A stretch of DNA of 9,692 nt from Bacillota bacterium (GTDB taxonomy: Bacteria; Bacillota; Bacilli; Tumebacillales; Effusibacillaceae): positions 1 through 9,692 of the forward strand of contig JAGVBM010000023.1 in the NCBI GenBank assembly GCA_020059765.1, written 5' to 3'. This document shows, piece after piece, positions 6,347-9,692 of this stretch (positions within the stretch are counted from its first letter, which is position 1; every line of letters starts with the position of its first letter). The position numbers and the translations under genes were made by a program. The notes beneath the pieces were generated by a model, which worked only from the letters and a program-made list of their open reading frames with translations, was not told the origin of the DNA and did no database searches.

Positions 6347-7660
6347 ATGAAACGTTTGCGATTCATCGGTATTTGGCTGGCGATGCTCGCTTTTCTGTTT
6401 CTGCCGATTTCCGTTTCGGCCGAATCTACCTCGGGTACCGATGTGTATGTGGTGGAAGTGAAAAACACGATCGAAACGGGATTGGCCCAATCCTTGGAGC
6501 GTGCCTTCGCGGAAGCGGAACAGATCAAACCGAAAGCGATTCTGTTGCGGATTGATACACTTGGCGGAAGCATCAGCGCGGCGATTGACATTGGCCAGCG
6601 GATTCGCCAATCTCCAATTCCAGTCATCGCGTATGTCGAACAAGATGCCGTATCGGCAGGGGCGTACATCGCTTTAAATGCGAAACATCTGGCGATGGCA
6701 CCGGGCAGTACGATTGGAGCAGCCGAACCGCGGACGGTGGACGGTCAAACAGCCGATCCGAAGGTCTTGTCCGTTTGGAAAGCGGAGATGCGGTCTGCCG
6801 CAGAGGCAACCGGTCGCGACGGTCGAATTGCGGAAGGCATGGTGGATATCAATCTGGATATTCCAAACGTCAAAAAATCGGGAACGCTTCTGTCTTTATC
6901 AGCAGAACAAGCGGTCCAGCTGGGAATTGCCGACGGGATTTTTAAAAACCAAGAGGAAGTATTGAATCATTACGGGTATCAATCCGCTTCGTTGGCGGAA
7001 TACAAAATGTCCTTTGCCGAACGATTGGCGCGCATTCTCACCAATCCCTTCGTGATTCCGGTGCTTTTGATCATCGGGGTAGTGGGCCTGGTTGTCGAAA
7101 TGCTGATACCTGGCGTGACCTTGCCGGGAGTGATCGGCCTTGCCGCGTTTGGCCTCTTTTTCTTCGGGAATATGATTGCCGGTTTCGCCGGATGGGAATC
7201 GTTGTTATTGTTTGTACTGGGTGTCGTAATGCTGGTGGTTGAGATCTTTGTGACCGGATTTGGTATAATTGGTTTGGCCGGTATCATCGCCATCGGTGCC
7301 AGTGTGGGAGTCGCGGTATACGATGCCAAATACGGAGTGCAGAGTTTTCTCGTGGCACTGGTATTTGCCGGCATCGCCGCCTGGGTTACGGTCAAATATT
7401 TCGGGCAGCGAGGCGCCTGGAACAAATTGATTTTGAAAGATCAATTCACTAAAGAAAAAGGGTATGTTCCGGCAAAGACTTTCAATTACCTGCTGTTTCA
7501 GGAGGGAATTGCGATGACTCCCTTGCGCCCCGCCGGAACGGTTGCCATCAATGAACAGCGGTTTGACGTTGTGACGGAAGGCGGATTTGTGAACCCGGGA
7601 GAAGCGATCGTAGTCGTGCATGTGGAAGGCACCCGCATCGTTGTCCGTCGCAAGTCGTAG
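6347..7660 (+). CDS. nfeD: NfeD family membrane serine protease (long form, YqeZ-like)
   Basis: A 437-residue protein encoded beside its usual flotillin partner. Residues 1-25 are a signal peptide with likely cleavage after SVSA. Residues 31-205 are a ClpP-class serine protease domain: LLRIDTLGGSISAAIDIG at 66-83, and the nucleophile region DAVSAGAYIAL with probable catalytic Ser103. A lysine near 145 is the candidate dyad partner by analogy with the archaeal Ser/Lys protease PH1510. Four to five membrane helices follow (about 234-350), then a C-terminal OB-fold domain (about 380-437). The frame stays open back to 6185, but ATG 6347 is preferred: it follows AAAGGAGGGGG (6325-6335), starts a clean signal peptide, and lies downstream of the promoter. 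The earlier part of the frame crosses the promoter and hairpin and is not expected to be translated. Confidence 0.95.
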   Translation: MKRLRFIGIWLAMLAFLFLPISVSAESTSGTDVYVVEVKNTIETGLAQSLERAFAEAEQIKPKAILLRIDTLGGSISAAIDIGQRIRQSPIPVIAYVEQDAVSAGAYIALNAKHLAMAPGSTIGAAEPRTVDGQTADPKVLSVWKAEMRSAAEATGRDGRIAEGMVDINLDIPNVKKSGTLLSLSAEQAVQLGIADGIFKNQEEVLNHYGYQSASLAEYKMSFAERLARILTNPFVIPVLLIIGVVGLVVEMLIPGVTLPGVIGLAAFGLFFFGNMIAGFAGWESLLLFVLGVVMLVVEIFVTGFGIIGLAGIIAIGASVGVAVYDAKYGVQSFLVALVFAGIAAWVTVKYFGQRGAWNKLILKDQFTKEKGYVPAKTFNYLLFQEGIAMTPLRPAGTVAINEQRFDVVTEGGFVNPGEAIVVVHVEGTRIVVRRKS

Positions 7661-7702
7661 CATGTGTTGAATCTATAGGAACATTTTCTGGGAGGCGTTT
7701 GC

Positions 7703-8695
7703 ATGAACGAAGCTTTTATTGGGATTTTGGTGTTAGTCGGATTGGCGATCATCGTCTTGTCGATCCTTTTTACTTTTATTCCCGTAGCTCTCTGGATTTC
7801 CGCCTGGGCGGCCGGGGTTCGCATTTCCATTTTCACATTGATCGGCATGCGGCTTCGTCGCGTGATACCCGCTCGAATCGTGGAACCGTTGATTAAAGTG
7901 ACCAAAGCGGGATTGAACATTACGACCAACCAATTGGAAAGCCACTACTTGGCAGGCGGTAATGTGGACCGGGTGGTCAATGCCTTGATCGCTGCGGAGC
8001 GGGCAAACATCTCGTTGGGTTTCGAACGGGCAGCGGCAATTGACTTGGCGGGACGGGATGTCCTGCAAGCGGTGCAGATGAGCGTCAATCCCCGGGTTAT
8101 TGAAACTCCGATTGTATCGGCCGTTGCAAAAGACGGGATTGAGGTTCGCGTGCGTGCCCGGGTAACGGTGAGGGCCAATATTGACCGCCTTGTCGGCGGC
8201 GCCGGTGAGGAAACGATTCTTGCACGCGTGGGGGAAGGTGTCGTCAGCACCATCGGTTCTTCCAACAATCATAAAGATGTGCTGGAAAATCCGGACTCCA
8301 TATCAAAAACGGTCTTGTCCAAAGGGTTGGATGCCGGTACGGCTTTTGAGATTCTATCCATCGATATTGCGGATGTGGATGTAGGAAAGAACATCGGTGC
8401 CCAATTGCAAACGGATCAAGCGGAAGCAGACAAACGGATTGCCCAGGCGAAAGCGGAAGAACGGCGTGCCATGGCTGTCGCTCGGGAACAAGAAATGCGT
8501 GCGTATGTGGAAGAGATGCGGGCAAAAGTGGTGGAAGCCGAGTCGGAAGTGCCAAAAGCGATGGCGGAAGCGCTGCGCTCCGGAAAGTTGGGTGTGATGG
8601 ATTACATGAACATGCAAAACATCATGGCTGACACCGACATGCGGGATGCAATTTCGAAAATGGGAGATGATCCCGGCAAGGACGGGAAGAAGTAG
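7703..8695 (+). CDS. floA: Flotillin-like protein FloA
   Basis: A 330-residue protein, essentially the usual FloA length (B. subtilis about 331). An N-terminal hairpin-type membrane segment spans about 5-37, followed by the SPFH/PHB-like region (40-230) with the family signature NITTNQLESHYLAGGNVDRV (72-91) and AIDLAGRDVLQAVQMSVNPR (112-131). A Glu/Ala/Lys-rich coiled coil at 235-290 mediates oligomerisation in flotillins. The end is charged (GDDPGKDGKK). FloA scaffolds functional membrane microdomains, and its partner NfeD is encoded just upstream. ATG 7703 follows GGGAGG (7690-7695) with 7-nt spacing, 42 nt after the nfeD stop; expression is probably from the same SigW-type promoter. Confidence 0.97.
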   Translation: MNEAFIGILVLVGLAIIVLSILFTFIPVALWISAWAAGVRISIFTLIGMRLRRVIPARIVEPLIKVTKAGLNITTNQLESHYLAGGNVDRVVNALIAAERANISLGFERAAAIDLAGRDVLQAVQMSVNPRVIETPIVSAVAKDGIEVRVRARVTVRANIDRLVGGAGEETILARVGEGVVSTIGSSNNHKDVLENPDSISKTVLSKGLDAGTAFEILSIDIADVDVGKNIGAQLQTDQAEADKRIAQAKAEERRAMAVAREQEMRAYVEEMRAKVVEAESEVPKAMAEALRSGKLGVMDYMNMQNIMADTDMRDAISKMGDDPGKDGKK

Positions 8696-8703
8696 GTGAT
8701 TCC

Positions 8704-9366
8704 GTGAGCGGTTGGATTCTGTTTGCAATCATTGCCATCGTCTTGAGCATGATGAAGGGAAGGGGCGGCAGTCGGTCTCGGCAGATGCCGGATGGAAGGA
8801 ATGACACGCCTCTGGGTCCGGGCGGCCACCGGAATTGGCCGGTCCATCCTGCAGGACGGCAAACACAACATACTGCCGGAGAGCGCGGTCGGTCGATGTC
8901 CATGGGGCAATCTCCAAATGAATCGGATTCGCGTCGAAACATCTCTGGGGAAAAATGGGCGGCAGAAGGAAGCGGGGGAGCAGAAGGAACCAGGGGGATG
9001 GAAGGGAGTCTTGAGTATGAAATACGCGGGCCGGTTCATCCCACTCTGCAAGAACCCCATGAAACCGTTCTTGTCACTCTGCAGGAACCCCATGAGACGG
9101 TCAAGGAATCGACCGTGGTGCGAGCGGCTCCCCGCTATGAGAATGACAGGCAAAAAAAGCCTTCATCTGATACAGAACGTGTATTTTCAGGTCAAAGTTC
9201 TTATGACCGGATGGGGACTGATCCCGTCGGGCGGGTTTCCAGCCGTCGGGTTCCCTTTGCCGTTGACAAACAAGATCTGCTGCGGGCTGTTGTAATGACG
9301 GAAATATTGGGACCGCCCCGAGGAAAGGGTTTCCGGCAAACTGCAGGCCGCTTCAAGCGCAGATAA
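8704..9366 (+). CDS. Unrecognised protein with N-terminal membrane helix and 11-residue tandem repeat
   Basis: A 220-residue protein I do not recognise. Residues 3-17 form one hydrophobic helix (GWILFAIIAIVLSMM) followed by basic residues, giving a membrane-anchored protein with a hydrophilic body. Residues 20-185 are Gly/Ser/Arg/Glu-rich and probably disordered; at 114-133 TLQEPHETV occurs twice with an 11-residue period. The C-terminal segment PFAVDKQDLLRAVVMTEILG (184-203), followed by PPRGKGFR, is a predicted helix resembling an '(L)..AVV..EILGPPR' tail I recall from uncharacterised Firmicutes proteins; a database search would settle this. The GTG start at 8704 is 8 nt after the floA stop with only a poor ribosome site (AGGTGA, 8694-8699), so translation may be coupled to floA. 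It occupies the place of yqfB in B. subtilis, but I see no basis for calling it an orthologue. Confidence 0.75.
   Translation: MSGWILFAIIAIVLSMMKGRGGSRSRQMPDGRNDTPLGPGGHRNWPVHPAGRQTQHTAGERGRSMSMGQSPNESDSRRNISGEKWAAEGSGGAEGTRGMEGSLEYEIRGPVHPTLQEPHETVLVTLQEPHETVKESTVVRAAPRYENDRQKKPSSDTERVFSGQSSYDRMGTDPVGRVSSRRVPFAVDKQDLLRAVVMTEILGPPRGKGFRQTAGRFKRR
9042..9102 (+). repeat. Imperfect 33-bp direct repeat within the 8704-9366 gene
   Basis: A unit starting CACTCTGCA at 9042 recurs at 9075, a 33-bp (11-codon) period. About 27 bases of each copy are alike, with only a few mostly synonymous changes, so both copies encode TLQEPHETV. The in-frame period and synonymous differences suggest an older duplication that kept its reading frame. 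Confidence 0.85.
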
Positions 9367-9368
9367 TA

Positions 9369-9615
9369 TTATCGCAATCCCTGTTCATAGCATAAAGCAC
9401 GTAATAGTTGAAGCCCATCGATGTCTTCGGGGGGGTAAACAAGATAAAACTGTGAGAAAAGCCTTCCGCTCAGGAAGGCTTTTCGGCTTTTCGCAAAAGG
9501 ATTCCTGGACAAGAATCGATTCCTGTTGCTTTTGCTGCCAGATCTGATCGGCCTCATAGAGTTTAATCAACTCTTGCCCTATCTCCTGTCGTACTACCTG
9601 CCCGGTCTGCGGCAT
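9369..9615 (-). pseudogene. Possible small minus-strand gene split by a one-base indel
   Basis: Two overlapping minus-strand frames look like halves of one protein. The upstream frame starts at ATG 9615 (MPQTGQVVRQEIGQELIKLY, then EADQIWQQKQQE) and reads into unlikely sequence after a C7 run (Gs at 9429-9435 on the + strand). The downstream frame continues PPEDIDGLQLLRALCYEQGL to TAA at 9369. Removing one base from the run gives a single frame of 81 codons. I do not recognise the product, and no Shine-Dalgarno sequence is visible before the ATG. The frame also contains the 9456-9484 hairpin, which fits better with non-coding sequence. It may be a sequencing error, a recently broken small gene, or chance. 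Confidence 0.3.
9456..9484 (+). terminator. Probable intrinsic terminator after the nfeD-floA operon
   Basis: A perfect 12-bp stem, GAAAAGCCTTCC (9456-9467) with GGAAGGCTTTTC (9473-9484), surrounds the loop GCTCA. The A and T tracts are inside the stem ends, and a second CTTTT follows at 9487-9491. The stem is strong but the trailing T run is short and interrupted, so termination may be partial. It lies 90 nt past the stop of the last operon gene and would be near-symmetrical for minus-strand transcription. Confidence 0.6.
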
Positions 9616-9669
9616 ATCGTTCTAAGAGAGACGTCTATCACAGGATGGGTTGCAAGGAGGGTGTCAGAC

Positions 9670-9692
9670 GTGCGGGCCATAAATCGGTTGCA
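9670..9692 (+). CDS. yqfC: Start of a gene cut by the window edge, probably sporulation gene yqfC
   Basis: A strong ribosome binding site AAGGAGG (9654-9660) is followed after 9 nt by GTG at 9670, opening a frame MRAINRL that runs off the window. GTG at 9661 is in the same frame but abuts the Shine-Dalgarno sequence. Seven residues cannot identify a protein. The call rests on position: in B. subtilis yqfC, a sporulation gene, follows yqeY-yqeZ-floA-yqfB, and a basic N-terminus fits. Confidence 0.5.

Larger units (their letters stand above)
9367..9669. other. Gap between the nfeD-floA unit and the probable yqfC start
   Basis: This 303-nt stretch holds the 12-bp hairpin, the 7-G run and the split minus-strand frame described separately. 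No convincing + strand gene is present. A promoter for the next gene should lie in its last 100 nt if that gene is transcribed independently; I found no match good enough to call. Confidence 0.6.

Noticed and set aside
7239..7269. Possible SigA promoter inside nfeD (TTGAGA ... TATAAT)
   Set aside because: The spacer is 19 bp, the -35 match is poor, and TATAAT here encodes conserved membrane-helix residues (GIIG); likely chance.
8602..9153. Minus-strand frame of 183 codons opposite floA and the next gene
   Set aside because: It crosses two + strand genes, is rich in Pro/His/Arg as expected for an antisense shadow, and has no translation signals.
8792..9295. Alternative + strand frame of 167 codons inside the 8704-9366 gene
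   Set aside because: It lacks a ribosome site and the tandem repeat differences are silent only in the 8704 frame, which also gives the conserved-looking C-terminal tail.
9587..9621. Possible sporulation SigE promoter before the probable yqfC (CATATCGT as a -10 box)
   Set aside because: No acceptable -35 element is found at the right distance; the match is too weak to report as a site.
1..9692. tRNA genes, CRISPR arrays, insertion sequences, attachment sites
   Set aside because: No cloverleaf-like segment, regular spaced repeat array, transposase frame or flanking terminal repeat was seen anywhere in the window.

Overview
The window looks like chromosomal DNA of a spore-forming, Gram-positive Bacillales bacterium, possibly Alicyclobacillaceae or Effusibacillus-like; that narrower placement is a guess. 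The signs are strong AGGAGG-type ribosome binding sites, several GTG starts, Firmicutes-style SigA and SigW promoters, and the gene order rpsU-yqeY-nfeD(yqeZ)-floA(yqfA)-(small gene)-start of a probable yqfC, which matches the B. subtilis neighbourhood. All well-supported genes are on the + strand.

Region 1 (1-5392) is the distal part of a tad/flp type IVc pilus (or related secretion) operon. It holds the 3' end of a TadG-like pseudopilin gene, a short CpaB/RcpC-type protein, a CpaE/TadZ ATPase with a degenerate receiver domain, the motor ATPase CpaF/TadA, and the two inner-membrane platform proteins TadB and TadC. The genes are tightly packed (one 4-nt overlap, gaps of 2-14 nt), so they are almost certainly co-transcribed. 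Flp pilin, prepilin peptidase and TadE are not in the window and are presumably upstream.

Region 2 (5393-6182) is a housekeeping unit. A near-perfect SigA promoter starts 2 nt after the tadC stop codon and drives rpsU (ribosomal protein S21, GTG start) and yqeY (GatB/YqeY-like protein, GTG start). It ends in a textbook intrinsic terminator. No terminator separates tadC from this promoter.

Region 3 (6183-9484) is a membrane-stress unit. A SigW-type ECF promoter (TGAAAC, 16 bp, CGTATA) precedes nfeD (ClpP-class membrane serine protease with an OB-fold tail) and floA (flotillin-like scaffold). These are followed by an unrecognised protein with one N-terminal membrane helix, a low-complexity middle with an 11-residue tandem repeat, and a conserved-looking C-terminal helix. 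A 12-bp hairpin at 9456-9484 probably ends the unit.

Region 4 (9367-9692) is a 303-nt gap before a GTG start that is probably the first codon of sporulation gene yqfC, cut by the window edge. The gap contains the hairpin and, on the minus strand, two ORF pieces that join into one 81-codon frame if a run of seven Gs (9429-9435) is one base too long.

Nothing here looks like a wholly new system. The best leads are the SigW promoter architecture with its adjacent hairpin, the unrecognised third gene of the nfeD-floA operon, the split minus-strand ORF, and the tad operon sitting directly against rpsU.
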